Shown: positions 1 through 10,364 of the stretch, one piece after another
Numbering within the stretch: position 1 is the first letter of the stretch
Layout of the letters: every line of letters begins with the position of its first letter
Assembly (NCBI GenBank): GCA_020137815.1
Contig: CM035352.1
Location: 2,458,529-2,522,528 of the forward strand
Length of the DNA: 64,000 bases
Reading direction: 5' to 3'
Origin: Hormiphora californensis
Taxonomy: Eukaryota > Ctenophora > Tentaculata > Cydippida > Pleurobrachiidae
The notes under the pieces: generated by a model
The model's database searches: none
Told to the model about the DNA's origin: nothing
The model's input: the letters and a program-made list of their open reading frames with translations, nothing else
Translations under genes and position numbers: made by a program

Positions 1-200
1 AGGCAGCCTGTTTACAGGTTTTTCACTTTTTTGACGATTTTTTCACTTTTTGGCAAGTTTTCCCATTTTCTTCTCTTCTTTCGTCCAAAAAGTGGGTCCT
101 GGACCCATTGGACCCAGCCTCGCTTCGCCCCTGAACAGGCTGCAAGGCACCCAGATTATAATCGCGCCCGTTCGAACTTTCAGCTTTTTTCAAGATGGCC
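1..200. repeat. Fragment of the inverted-repeat family also found at 58.5-61.7 kb
   Basis: The stretch holds CAGCCTGTTTACAGGT near base 5 and the inverted CCTGAACAGGCTG near base 132, followed by GGCACCCAGATTATAATC near base 150. The same pieces occur in reverse order around 61160-61200 (TATAATCTGGGTGCC, then CCTGTTTACAGGTG) and in variant form at 58560 and 61640. It is read as one end of a dispersed hairpin element cut by the window edge. No gene is supported here. Bases 201-421 show nothing recognisable. Confidence 0.6.
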
Positions 201-421
201 GTTTTTTAGAAAAATCTTGCTAGAAGTCTGAAGCTCTTCGAGAAATGTTTTCGCTGGAATTTGGAAAATGGAACTCGAAACTCGAACTTAATCAAAGGAC
301 TTTAAATAAAATAACTCGATTGGAATTTCAAATTCAATAATTCTATCGTCGCAGCCAGCCGCCAGGTCCGAAAAATTTCCGAGGGGCCTCGACACAATCA
401 GCTATTTGAAAAAAGTCATAA

Positions 422-1450
422 TCAGTTGGTGATTACGTTTTGGCGAGTATCATTTGAACTCTCTACCGTACTTTGTTGTCCCCTCACTCCACTAAAAACA
501 CCTCGAATCCACGTGTTAATCAGAGTGTTCCTGGTCACATGTACAACAGGATCAACTATGGAGGGGAGAACACTAACTATTATCAGCTCCATCCTAACTG
601 TGAACGCACCGTACTCGTGTTCATCAAGGAATACACAAGTTGCACTCTCAGCATTATTTGCAATATAATCCTCTTTGTTAGGTGACACAAGAAAAAGCTG
701 GATTAGAACACCGATTAACACCACTGCTATTGTTAGTTCTATCAGCAGTAAAATTAGTACTGTCTCAGCAGCTCGTTGTTTAGTTGTATTTACCTGTGTA
801 GAATGATTAGATCCTCGAACAGTTGCCTTTAATTTACACAACGCTCCTCCGGTAATTCCAATACAGACGGTATACACGAGGATCGCCCCGAAAAAGATCA
901 CAAATCCTATGACTTTTTGAAATTGTATGGTCGCAACATTTGCCTTCTTCCCCCAAAATAGGGCCTCAATCCATTCAACATCGTATGAAATGACATTATA
1001 AGAGGACACACCAGCAATTAAAACGGCCAGAAAAGCAACAATGGTGTAAACTGTGCTAGCATTGATGAATGTCAGTGGTCGGTAGATAGATACCATCCGC
1101 AGTGCCCATAGACTGAGTTTTGATAGAGTTGTCAGTCCTATACTGGTCAATTGAAGAGTGATCAGCAGGGTAATAATCAGAGTAGACATGTCAACTTGGA
1201 GAGGGTAACAGAAGACTGCTATTGTTGTGATACACATGATCATATCTGTTATGCACAAGCCAACAACCATCTTGTCGCCTAGTCCTTTATTCCTCTGATA
1301 TCTCAGAAAATACACCAAACACACAGTATTGAGAATAATTCCAAATGCAGCTGGAGGGGTTAGAGCCGCTAAGAAAATAATTCTTTGTTCATTCAGGACA
1401 GACACACGGTCTGGTAAACCTGTTTTGTTTTGCTCCTCGCATTCATCCAT
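422..1450 (-). CDS. Divergent rhodopsin-like (class A) GPCR, intronless
   Basis: The single exon encodes 342 residues with seven hydrophobic segments in class A spacing. TM1 carries GIILNTVCLV (Asn1.50-like) and TM2 carries LCITDM (Asp2.50-like). The TM3 end reads ALRMVSIYRPL, so the usual DRY is LRM with the Arg kept. TM7 carries LPSIVDPVVH, so NPxxY is DPxxH. The N-terminus is short (about 24 residues) with one NKT glycosylation site, and the loop after TM5 holds a basic stretch. Family knowledge: intronless, fast-evolving rhodopsin-like receptors are common as lineage-specific expansions in early animals. The ligand cannot be inferred. The start is the first Met before TM1. The gene stands alone, with about 750 bp of empty sequence upstream. 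Confidence 0.8.
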   Translation of the reverse strand: MDECEEQNKTGLPDRVSVLNEQRIIFLAALTPPAAFGIILNTVCLVYFLRYQRNKGLGDKMVVGLCITDMIMCITTIAVFCYPLQVDMSTLIITLLITLQLTSIGLTTLSKLSLWALRMVSIYRPLTFINASTVYTIVAFLAVLIAGVSSYNVISYDVEWIEALFWGKKANVATIQFQKVIGFVIFFGAILVYTVCIGITGGALCKLKATVRGSNHSTQVNTTKQRAAETVLILLLIELTIAVVLIGVLIQLFLVSPNKEDYIANNAESATCVFLDEHEYGAFTVRMELIIVSVLPSIVDPVVHVTRNTLINTWIRGVFSGVRGQQSTVESSNDTRQNVITN

Positions 1451-2203
1451 CTTTTATAAAGTCTGATGTTAGAATGTGATGCTACAAACGAAATATCAAG
1501 GAAGTGAGAGATTACGGGCACAGCAATATAGGGGGATGGATGGCGTAGGAACACACAGTAGGCTATTACAGGCACCTGGCACACCCGTTATATACACGTG
1601 GGTATTTGAAACAGCTCGTTGTGTAGGTAACACATAATATATGAGTAGGAAATATAGCCTGACTCTAAACACAAGTCGTTCAAAAATTGGGTGATAAATA
1701 CGCCGGAAGCAATTTTGTAATTGTATACAAAAAGTCAAAAGTGCAATTAGCAAACTAGTTCACACGAGTGTTCCAATGAGTTAGTTCCCAGTTCATCTCC
1801 ACAATGTGTGTTCCATTGTGTTCTATGTGGTGATAGTTCGATGTGGCACAAAGAAAATACTAAGCATTTGGGCATTAAAAGTTGAAAGCCACTTGCAGAA
1901 TACGATATAGTTTCACCTACTCATTTTGAAATCTAGAGAAGATTTTGTATCTATGTTTAATAATAATAATAATGTTTAAAAGCAATCGACCGATTCTTAC
2001 GCTCTATCAAACTAAATTGTCGAATAGACTTATATATCTACTTTAGATACGGCTATAGTATCTACCTAGGTAAGTCTTAAGACAGCCTCTGGTAACACGG
2101 AAGTAATTAAATCTGCCAGCTGCTTGAGCAATTTAGCACAATTAGCACGTCAAAAGTTATTAGTCGCGTTGCTCCCTGCTGTAATTTATCAGTTATGACT
2201 TAT
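1451..2203. other. Intergenic, 5' side of the GPCR, no gene seen
   Basis: AT-rich sequence with only short chance ORFs. It would hold the GPCR promoter, but no clear TATA or initiator motif was recognised. The repeat array begins immediately after it. Confidence 0.5.
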
Positions 2204-3145
2204 CTCGACCAAAACGCGGAGTTTTTACGTCAGCCGACCCGAAACAGGATTAAATTTGGCCACCCGCTGGTCTCAGGGCCTCCAAATATGTCAAAATATG
2301 TCTGAATTGTCATTTGGGGTCATTTAGACCTTTTAATTACATGTAATTACCCTTTAATTACATGTAATTACATTTTAATTACTTCCAATTACATTCCAAT
2401 TACTTCAGCACCTCGAGAGCTTTCGAACGCTACCTAGAACACCTTTCTACTCCTTCTAATTGCCGAGTTCTTTATACCCCTTATTTTGACTGTTTTTCGC
2501 GTCCTACCCCTTATAGGTTTGGGTATGGCCATCGCCACACCCCCTATACGTCGCGGGACCTCGAGACCTTTCCAACGAGCCATAGAAAACCTCTCTACGA
2601 CTTCAGGGGGCTTCAAAACTTTCACTCTAAAAATATCTATGGTTATGGTTATGGTTTTACTCGACCAAAACGCGGAGTTTTTACGTCAGCCGACCCGAAA
2701 CCGGATTAAATTTGGCCACCCGCTGGTCTCAGGGCCTCAAAATATGTCAAAATATATTTAAATTATCATTTGGGGTCATTTAGACCTTTTAATTACATGT
2801 AACTACCCTTTAATTACATGTAATTACCCTTTAATTACATGTAATTACCCTTTAATTACATGTAGTTACTTCCAATTACATTCCAATTACTTCAGCACCT
2901 CGAGAGCTTTCGAACGCATCCTAGAACATCTTTCTACTCCTTCTAATTGCCGAGTTCTGTATACCCCTTATTTTGACTGTTTTTCGCGTCCTACCCCTTA
3001 TAGGTTTGGGCACACCCATCGCCACACCCCCTATACGTCGCGGGACCTCGAGACCTTTCCAACGAGCCATAGAACACCTCTCTACTACTTCAGGGGGCTT
3101 CAAAACTTTCACTCTAAAAATATCTATGGTTTATGGTTTTATGGT

Positions 3146-3429
3146 TATGAGCAGTCCCAATGCCGTCTTATCCTCCCTCCCCTCTCTCGCCACGTAGCGC
3201 TTGTGCTCGCCACGTCTGTAGACATAACAACCCATGTTATGAGACGTCAATCCTCTTTCTCGTAATGCAGAATCCTTCCAGAGAATAATAGTAGAGAAAG
3301 CAAGCCAATTGACGTCAGGGAGGAGGATGAGTCATCGTAACCTTACCACTGCACCACTTATATCGGGATACCGTATATGAAAATAGAAAGGGGGTTAGAA
3401 GGGGGTTAGGAACATATAATCCCGATAAC
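3146..3429. repeat. Unrelated insert inside the repeat array
   Basis: The sequence between the end of the TTATGG run and the next ATTACATGTAAT block is unlike the array. It carries short inverted ends (TATCGGGATA near 3363 and ATCCCGATAA near 3420), so it may include a small hairpin element. No coding capacity is apparent. Confidence 0.35.
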
Positions 3430-3959
3430 ATAATTACCCTTTAATTACATGTAATTACCCTTTAATTACATGTATAATTACTTCCAATTACATTCCAATT
3501 ACTTCACCACCTCGAGAGCTTTCGAACGCACCCTAGAACACCTTTCTACTCCTTCCAATTGCTCCAAATACGTCAAAATATGTCTGAATTGTCGTTTGGG
3601 ATCATTTAGACCTTTTAATTACATGTAATTACCCTTTAATTACATGTAATTACATTTTAATTACATGTAATTACTTCCAATTACATTCCAATTACTTCAG
3701 CACCTCGAGAGCTTTCGAACGCACCCTAGAACGCCTTTCTACTCCTTCCAATTGCTCCAAATACGTCAAAATATGTTTAAATTATCATTTGGGATCATGC
3801 AGACCTTTTAATTACATGTAATTACCCTTTAATTACATGTAATTACATGTAATTACTTCCAATTACATTCCAATTACTTCAGTACCTCGAGAGCTTTCGA
3901 ACGTACCCTAGAACACCTTTCTACTCCTTCTCATTGCCGAGTTCAGCATACCCCTTATT

Positions 3960-4403
3960 TTGACTGTTTTTCGCGTCCTACCCCTTATAGGTTTGGGTAT
4001 GGCCATCGCAACACCCTCTATACGTCGCGGGACCTCGAGACCTTTCCAACGAGCCATAGGACACCTCTCTACTCCTTCTAATTGCCGAGTTCTGTATACC
4101 CCTTATTTTGACTGTTTTTCGCGTCCTACCCCTTATAGGTTTGGGTATGGCCATCGCCACACCCCCTATACGTCGCGGGACCTCGAGACCTTTCCAACGA
4201 GCCATAGGACACCTCTCTACTCCTTCTAATTGCCGAGTTCTGTATACCCCTTATTTTGACTGTTTTTCGCGTCCTACCCCTTATAGGTTTGGGTATGGCC
4301 ATCGCCACACCCCCTATACGTCGCGGGACCTCGAGACCTTTCCAACGAGCCATAGAACACCTCTCTACTACTTCAGGGGGCTTCAAAACTTTCACTCTAA
4401 AAA
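3960..4403. repeat. Three tandem 148-bp copies nested in the array
   Basis: The segment starting TGACTGTTTTTCGCGTCC recurs at about 3961, 4109 and 4257, an exact 148-bp period, with nearly identical copies. It is a local amplification of the 3' half of the ~456-bp unit, since each copy keeps the same CCTCGAGACCTTTCCAACG block. Confidence 0.85.
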
Positions 4404-5128
4404 TATCTATGGTTTATGGTTTATGGTTTACTCGACCAAAACGCGGAGTTTTTACGTCAGCCGACCCGAAACCTGATTAAATTTGGCCACCCGCTGGTCT
4501 CAGAGCCTCCAAATATGTCAAAATATGTCTAAATTGTCATTTGGGGTCATTTAGACCTTTCAATTACATGTAATTACCCTTTAATTACATGTAATTACAT
4601 TTTAATTACATGTAATTACTTCCAATTACATTCCAATTACTTCAGTACCTCGAGAGCTTTCGAACGCACCCTAGAACACCTTTCTACTGCTTCTAATTGC
4701 CGAGTTCTGTATACCCCTTATTTTGACTGTTTTTCGCGTCCTACCACTTATAGGTTTGGGTATGGCCATCGCCACACCCCCTATACGTCGCGGGACCTCG
4801 AGACCTTTCCAACGAGCCATAGAACACCTCTCTACTACTTCAGGGGGCTTCAAAACTTTCACTCTAAAAATATCTATGGTTTATGGTTATGGTTATGGTT
4901 TTTTTTCATCTGGTATTAAGGGCCTGTCGGCTCGGCCCCGTTGTCTTAGTTTTAGGGGGGATGTTTTAGGGGGGATGGGTTGAGTTTGGGTTATATTCGG
5001 GTCGGGGGGCCTTACCAGGCCCCGAATCAGTCAGTCAGTTACTGTATATCATTAACTAATGATCCAGTCGATGGGGATCTAATTAACTAAATCCTTCCCT
5101 TTAGGTCGACAATGAATTCACCGGTGTA

Positions 5129-6418
5129 ATGCTTTCTTCTGATAAAGTAAACCTACTATCGCATTTCCGATGTCCCATCTGCCTCTCTGTAGCACGGAAC
5201 GCTGTCCTATGTCCCACCTGTTCGGACGTGTTTTGTAAGCGGTGCATTGAACAGTGTCTAACAACTAGGAGATCCTGCCCCGTGTGTAGACAGCAGGTTA
5301 GAGGTGGTATCAGGGAGTTCCCGCCCTGTAAGTGGGCCACCCAACTCTCCGAGAAGATCGAGGGGTTAACGATCCGGGATGCGGTGAAGTTATGTGAGAC
5401 TCACCCAACCGAGATGGCTTCTCTCTACTGTGCTGACTGTTCGGATGCTGTGTGTGGCCATTGTATACTTGACTCTGCTGAACACCATGGCCACAGTGTC
5501 AGTCCTCTCCAGACAGTGGCAAAAGAGTTAAACGAGACCGTGGTCAAAGAGCGGGAAAAGTTGAACGAAGTTAATTCGAGGTTACTCAAAAACATTGATG
5601 CTGTCCGTCGATCATCCAAAACCTTGAAATCAGTAGCGGGCTCCCATATGGCCGAGGGTGACACCCAGTTTAAAGAGATTGTACAGCTGCTGGTGAAAGA
5701 GAGACACAAGTCGCTGGTGAGTCTGATGAACTCCATACGAGATGATCAGGAGCAGTTGGAGGATCTACTATTTGAACAGGATGATAACGAGTCCACCTCC
5801 GCTGCTGCTGATGCCGTGGATATGATACACAGAAATACAGATTTCCTGGCTAAAAGCCAAGCTTTTTCAGCACAATATGGAGATGAAGCCGTGTCTGAAA
5901 TTGAAAGTAAGGTTGACGAACTGGTGAGCGACATGAGAACTGATTTGTTATCTTGCCTCGATACATGTCCACCATTTTCCCTGGCAACCCAAACGGTTTA
6001 CGACTACCGACACCACTGTCAGAATAACAAGCTGGTCCACTCTGACCAAATTGTGTTTTGTGACATGAAGTTTCGTGTGAACATCCAGTGCGGAGGTCAG
6101 CTTCAGATCTCCCTGGTGGAAGAGGAGAGTTCGGTGACGTATTCTGGATCCAGGGAATTCTATGTTCAAGTGACACTCGTTAATCAGTTCGGTGCAAAGG
6201 ACAGGAACCGACGGAGCTCTTTTTTGGTTAAAACAAAATCGGGTGTTCCTGTTTCGAAGAAAGTTGACAGTCTGTGCCTGTCTTACAATCAAATGATAGA
6301 ATTTGGGTTTCTTAAGCCTAATGTGGATGTTATTGTGGTTCGGTTTGCGATAAGGCCCCTGTCCTACCAGGTCCTATCTCGCATCCAACACGATTATATA
6401 GCAAGTCTGTCTAAATAA
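5129..6418 (+). CDS. TRIM37-like RING/B-box/coiled-coil protein with MATH-like C-terminus
   Basis: The 429-residue single exon has four Cys pairs forming a RING (C15/C18, C28/C31, C36/C39, C50/C53). The usual RING His is a Cys, as in TRIM37. A B-box follows (about residues 89-127), then a long coiled coil (about 130-270), then a degenerate MATH region. There, GFLKPNVDVIVVRF matches the conserved end of the TRIM37 MATH domain. Expected role: E3 ubiquitin ligase. It is far shorter than vertebrate TRIM37 because nothing follows the MATH domain. An acceptor-like CCTTCCCTTTAG lies 24 bp upstream of the ATG and the frame stays open back to it, so an upstream 5' exon is possible. Assignment to the TRIM37 group is firm for architecture; strict orthology is inferred. 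Confidence 0.82.
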   Translation: MLSSDKVNLLSHFRCPICLSVARNAVLCPTCSDVFCKRCIEQCLTTRRSCPVCRQQVRGGIREFPPCKWATQLSEKIEGLTIRDAVKLCETHPTEMASLYCADCSDAVCGHCILDSAEHHGHSVSPLQTVAKELNETVVKEREKLNEVNSRLLKNIDAVRRSSKTLKSVAGSHMAEGDTQFKEIVQLLVKERHKSLVSLMNSIRDDQEQLEDLLFEQDDNESTSAAADAVDMIHRNTDFLAKSQAFSAQYGDEAVSEIESKVDELVSDMRTDLLSCLDTCPPFSLATQTVYDYRHHCQNNKLVHSDQIVFCDMKFRVNIQCGGQLQISLVEEESSVTYSGSREFYVQVTLVNQFGAKDRNRRSSFLVKTKSGVPVSKKVDSLCLSYNQMIEFGFLKPNVDVIVVRFAIRPLSYQVLSRIQHDYIASLSK

Positions 6419-6645
6419 CCGTGTGTTGGAATAACATGGTATTTGGCAATGAAAACAACAATTGAACTGCATGTTTTAAACCTCTTTTCTCATGATTTTC
6501 TTTTTTCTTGGTCACATATACATACTTTATTTTCAGTTTAGTGCTTCTTTTTAAAACCAAATATTTAAGTTTTTTAAAACGTTTTGTCTCTCTATGTTTT
6601 ATGTTCTAAGACCTGATTTAATTAACCTCCAACTCCCTGCTATAG
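6419..6645. other. Short intergenic gap, TRIM37-like to ATE1
   Basis: About 230 bp of AT-rich sequence, presumably the 3' UTR of the TRIM37-like gene and the start region of ATE1. It ends in a pyrimidine-rich tract and CTATAG directly abutting the ATE1 ATG. Confidence 0.5.
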
Positions 6646-8402
6646 ATGGCGGGCAGATTCGACACCCTAGGTCAATGGTGTGGTGATGGTGAAGGATACA
6701 GGTGTGGATATTGCAAGAACACTGTCACCTCCTTCTCAACGGGTCTCTACCTTGTATTCACATCAGCGGAACGTTATAACCGACTATTAGACAGGGGCTG
6801 GAGACGATCCGGGAAATACCTTTACAAACCGTCAATGGATAAAACGTGTTGCCCTCAGTACACCATTAAATGTAGTGTTGAGGACTTCCACCCGAGTAAA
6901 AGTCAGAGAAGGGTCCTCAAGAACTTTGAACATTTTCTAGAACACTCTAAGGCGGGTGATGTACCAGCAAGGAAAAAAGGCCCATCTACTAGTGGCGGTG
7001 GTAGACATGAACAAATGGTGGTTAATAATCCTGAGAATTCTAAAGCACCAGATTCATCTAGTGTCGTTTCTATGGGGACCACATCTGCTACTTCCCTTCC
7101 AGCCTTTGATTCTTCCCCCTCTATTGCTCCTTCATCAAACAAATCAAACAATGATCACGTGACCTACAGAACTGCACTTCAAATGTCCGAATCGAAGAAA
7201 AAGAGAGATTTCCGGAGATTAAGAAGATTAAAAAAGATTGCCAAGGAGAGTGGTGTTGAATGGCAGACGTTGGATGTTAGGGACTTTGGTCCGTCCCCTT
7301 CTCCACCTACTTTTAGAGACAGGTAAATATAAAGTTGGACCCCGATTTAATGGCACCCCGATTTAGTGGCAGGATTTTTTCCCCGATATAGGAAATTAAC
7401 CCCGATTTAGTGGTTAAAACCCTTTCCCCCGAGGGTGCCACTAAATCGGGGTCCGACTGTATTAGCTACTTAATTAGAGGGCACTGTACTAATTTGGGTC
7501 AATCTGATTACGACTGAATTCATTGCAACAACTACTCCCCTTTCAGAATTGATAAACTCCTGCAGAACTCTCGATTTCAACTAAAACTGGTGAAAGTAGG
7601 AAGTGAAGAGTATGATGCTACCTTTGGAGAATGTCACGCAGTGTATTCTCGTTACCAGGCAACCATACATGGTGATTCGCCCGAGGAATGTACACCAAAA
7701 CGTTACACCAACTTTCTCTGTAGCTCGCCTTTTCAGCACAAAGGTAAATCTTAATTAATTGATCATTAATTAATTAATTAGCCTAATAACCCTAGTAGCT
7801 AATTAACAAGTACCCTAATTGCAGAAGGGGCTGAGTTGGGAGCGTTCCACCAACAGTACTGGTTGGATGGGAGACTGGTCGCAGTGGGAGTTCTAGACAT
7901 CCTTCCTCGATGTCTTTCATCAGTGTACTTCTTCTACGAGCCTACCTTTGAGAGTCTAACTCTGGGAACCTTGTCAGCACTCTTCGAGCTACATCTAGCC
8001 AACAAACTAACCGCAACTGTCCCTTCCCTGAAGTGGTATTACATGGGCTTCTATATCCACTCCTGCCCTAAAATGCGCTACAAGGGTCTGTTTAAACCTT
8101 CCTTCTTGCTCTGTCCAAAAGGATACACCTGGTGGCCAATAGAGGACTGCCTGCCACAGTTAGACAAGGCCAAGTACTGTGAGTTTGATCCCAGCCCCCA
8201 GGAGGAACAAGCCATCACGGATGCAGATCGGTCCACCCAGGTGGTCATAAGTCCTGGAGATTGGAAGGCCATGCAGTATGAATATTACGTGATGAGATTG
8301 GGTGGAAATGGAGAGTATTTTAGGGACATTTTCCCTGCATTGTTCAAACTAACTGGTAGAGTCAATGCTAGAAACATTTGTCTAATTACTGATGACCACT
8401 AA
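6646..8402 (+). CDS. ATE1: Arginyl-tRNA--protein transferase 1 (ATE1)
   Basis: Three exons (6646-7322, 7547-7743, 7825-8402) join in frame to 483 residues, close to the ~518 of the human enzyme. The N-terminal domain has the conserved Cys pairs C20/C23 (CGYC) and C68/C69 (CCPQYTIKC). Exon 3 carries the transferase core, with AFHQQYWLDGRLVAVGVLD, SVYFFYEP and YYMGFYIHSCPKMRYKG. The enzyme transfers Arg from Arg-tRNA to acidic N-termini, marking proteins for N-degron ubiquitination in cytosol and nucleus. A basic, Ser-rich linker (about residues 115-225) separates the domains. Intron 1 contains a hairpin MITE. An AG sits directly before the ATG, so a 5' UTR intron or trans-splice acceptor is possible. 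Exon boundaries are canonical GT-AG. Confidence 0.95.
7332..7459. mobile_element. Mariner-like MITE in ATE1 intron 1
   Basis: Terminal inverted repeats GTTGGACCCCGATTTAATGG (from 7334) and CCACTAAATCGGGGTCCGAC (ending 7457) flank about 75 bp holding two more CCCCGATTTAGTGG-type blocks. The right end reads GTCCGACTGTA, like the TACAGT ends of Tc1/mariner/pogo MITEs with TA targets. It has no coding capacity. Confidence 0.75.
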
Positions 8403-8504
8403 TCGTATAAGACTGTTCTCTTTGTGTATAATTTGGTGTAGCGTCCACTGTCCAGTTTGTGTCTATCTTAGGTTCAAATGGGGTTTCCATGACAATGATA
8501 TAGC

Positions 8505-8574
8505 ATAGTTGACTCTCGATTTACCGGACTTGTCAGGTAAAATGGGAAACCAGTAAATAGAGAGTATACTATAG
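8505..8574. mobile_element. Short hairpin MITE remnant downstream of ATE1
   Basis: GTTGACTCTCGATTTACCGG (near 8509) pairs imperfectly with CCAGTAAATAGAGAGTATAC (near 8550). The ~70-bp hairpin is flanked by ATAG or CTATAG, suggestive of another mariner-type MITE, directly adjacent to the next element. Confidence 0.5.
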
Positions 8575-8575
8575 T

Positions 8576-8787
8576 TGGCACAGTCCACGTCTGAGTGAGA
8601 TAATCTCACTCAGACATCACAGAATTTCTCCTAAGTATACAATCTTTTTTACAAAAATAGAGTTGCTACATAAACTAGAGATGCTCTTGTTTATGTAGCA
8701 ACTCTAATTTTTGTAAAAAGATTGTACACTTGGGAGAAATTGTGTGATGTCTGAGTGAGATTATCTCACTCAGACGTGGACTGTGCC
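8576..8787. mobile_element. 212-bp long-hairpin MITE with nested palindromes
   Basis: The two halves are inverted copies over about 100 bp: TGGCACAGTCCACG at 8576 matches CGTGGACTGTGCCA ending at 8787, and the arms stay nearly complementary to the centre (AGAGTTGCTACATAAAC / GTTTATGTAGCAACTCT). Each arm itself contains a 27-bp palindrome built from GTCTGAGTGAGAT. No clear target duplication is visible. A transcript through the ATE1 3' flank would fold into a very stable hairpin. Confidence 0.88.
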
Positions 8788-9058
8788 AGTTAGGAATTAG
8801 GACAATAGAGCTGATGCTGTGTGTCACTAGCCCGCTGCGAAATATGACTAAGTTGAGGAAAGGAAAGTTTTTTTGGAGAAATAAGTTTTTGTACAGAAAT
8901 TGTGTCCTTTTACCATACTTTTTTACAAAGAATAGTTTCTATAATTAGCTGTTACAATTATTGTTACCCCTCCACGTGTTCCAAGTTACCCATGGCCCCA
9001 TGATTCAACATATAATACACCCACACACGAATTATAATGATACCGTTCGTATCAGATC
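8788..9058. other. Intergenic, ATE1/MITE to DCTN3
   Basis: AT-rich gap with no gene. An acceptor-like TTCGTATCAG lies just before the DCTN3 start codon. No TATA box was recognised. Confidence 0.4.
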
Positions 9059-10100
9059 ATGGGTAAGACAGCTGAGATAACTCCTGAGGATCTGGATCTT
9101 CTGGAAAGTAGGGTAGACCTTCTGGAACGGGTGATGGGTGAGGGTGACGGTAAATCACCTGCCGTGGGGAAACAAATCACCGATATCAATAGCAAGGTGC
9201 GTACATGTAATAGGATCGCTTAGAGAGTTTATTTCAGAAAATTAGTCGTCTAAGTCTGCTTTTGGTACTTTCCGAATTCTTATCTGTTTGTAGAGTCTTC
9301 TAACAGCTGTCCTATCCTAGGTGGATAAGATGTTGGGAAAACACCAGAAAACACAGGTTCTGTTGAAGCGTCTAAACGAGCTTGCAGAGTATACAGATCC
9401 TTCCTTTATAATGCGATATGATCCTGCTAACTTTATCAAGAGAGATTATGTGCTTGATAGCACTACTAGACTGCAGGTTAGTAGAGAGAGAGATCTTTAC
9501 ATCTCTCAGAGCATCGGTCTGGCCCTATTTTTCTTTCTGTGTCGAACTGGACAAATCTAGTTTTGTTCAAACCCGCGGGGAAACAGGGTCGAGCAAGACA
9601 AAGATTGACAGAGTGTTAGTAAAAGTATGCTATTCCATCAGGATGGTGCTGTGGCTGCTAAAAAGATTCAAGAATTGAGTAAGTTTGTTGATAGCGGAAA
9701 TCTAAAGAATCTTAATGAGCTGGAAAAGAAAATGGGACCTCTAACTTCGAAGTGCCTCGATCTCAGTGACAAGGAGCAGGTAATAAACAATACTGTGCCA
9801 GTACAGGTGCCTACTGCCTTCCACTGACAACAATACTGTCTCCTGACAATTGCGATTGTGTGACTGTACCATATAATTCTACTCTCTGTTCACCAAACAG
9901 TGATGTTCTTTTTGGTGTATACAGCTGATGAATTCCATTCCCTATTAATTCCCTATTATCCTCAGGAGGTTGGAAAGGAAATCGATGATCTACTGTTCAA
10001 ATGGAATGGTATTCTAGATACACTAACAGACCAATTCGTTGCTTTTGACACCATCCTTCGTTCGATAGAGGAGAAGGAGGAAGAGAAGGCTAAAAAATGA
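9059..10100 (+). CDS. DCTN3: Dynactin subunit 3 (p24)
   Basis: Four phase-0 exons (9059-9196, 9321-9476, about 9642-9779, 9966-10100) give 188 residues, matching the ~186 of human DCTN3. The protein is alpha-helical and coiled-coil throughout. Recognisable stretches are an N-terminal LDLLESRVDLLERV, a central LAEYTDPSFIMRYD and a C-terminal KEIDDLLFKWNGILDTLTDQF, ending in a charged KEEEKAKK tail. Family role: smallest shoulder/sidearm subunit of dynactin, the cofactor of cytoplasmic dynein. It lies between ATE1 and PI4KA on the same strand, 264 bp before the PI4KA start. Assignment rests on length, exon-wise pattern and the conserved helices. Confidence 0.85.
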
Positions 10101-10364
10101 ACAGAGAAATCTCAAGAAACTATCATCACAATTTTAGATTTGTGTGATGGAGTGTTTTGTAAGCGAGTAAGCTTGTGCAGTGAAGAGTCGGGAAGAGCTT
10201 CAGTGTGTTGAGAGCAGGGCTTTTTGATTTGATTTGTTATGTGTATGACTTTTGTAAATAATATATCTATTTAATCTCCATTTATTATTTTATCATAGAG
10301 TATTTAAAATCTAGTGTACTAACATTATTTAATTTCACTAACATATCATTAAATAGTAGGGGTG

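Larger units (their letters stand above)
2204..4905. repeat. Composite tandem array of ~456-bp units with palindromic ATTACATGTAAT sub-repeats
   Basis: Units begin CTCGACCAAAACGCGGAG (2204, 2660, 4431; other copies lack this head). They run through a block of ATTACATGTAATTACCC palindromes in varying copy number, then CCTCGAGAGCTTTCGAACGC, then a segment ending in runs of TTATGG. Several units are 5'-truncated (3430-3760, 3770-3960). ORFs of 63-122 residues on both strands (for example 4108-4476) are all translations of the same repeat and are not genes. A degenerate copy recurs at 62372-62668, so the family is dispersed. The array separates the GPCR from the TRIM37-like gene. Confidence 0.85.

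Noticed and set aside
2204-4905. CRISPR-like array
   Set aside because: Regular repeats are present, but spacers are not unique, units are hundreds of bases long and the genome is clearly eukaryotic.
2434-4983. ORFs of 63-122 residues on both strands
   Set aside because: All are translations of the same repeat unit in each copy, with no codon bias or conserved fold.
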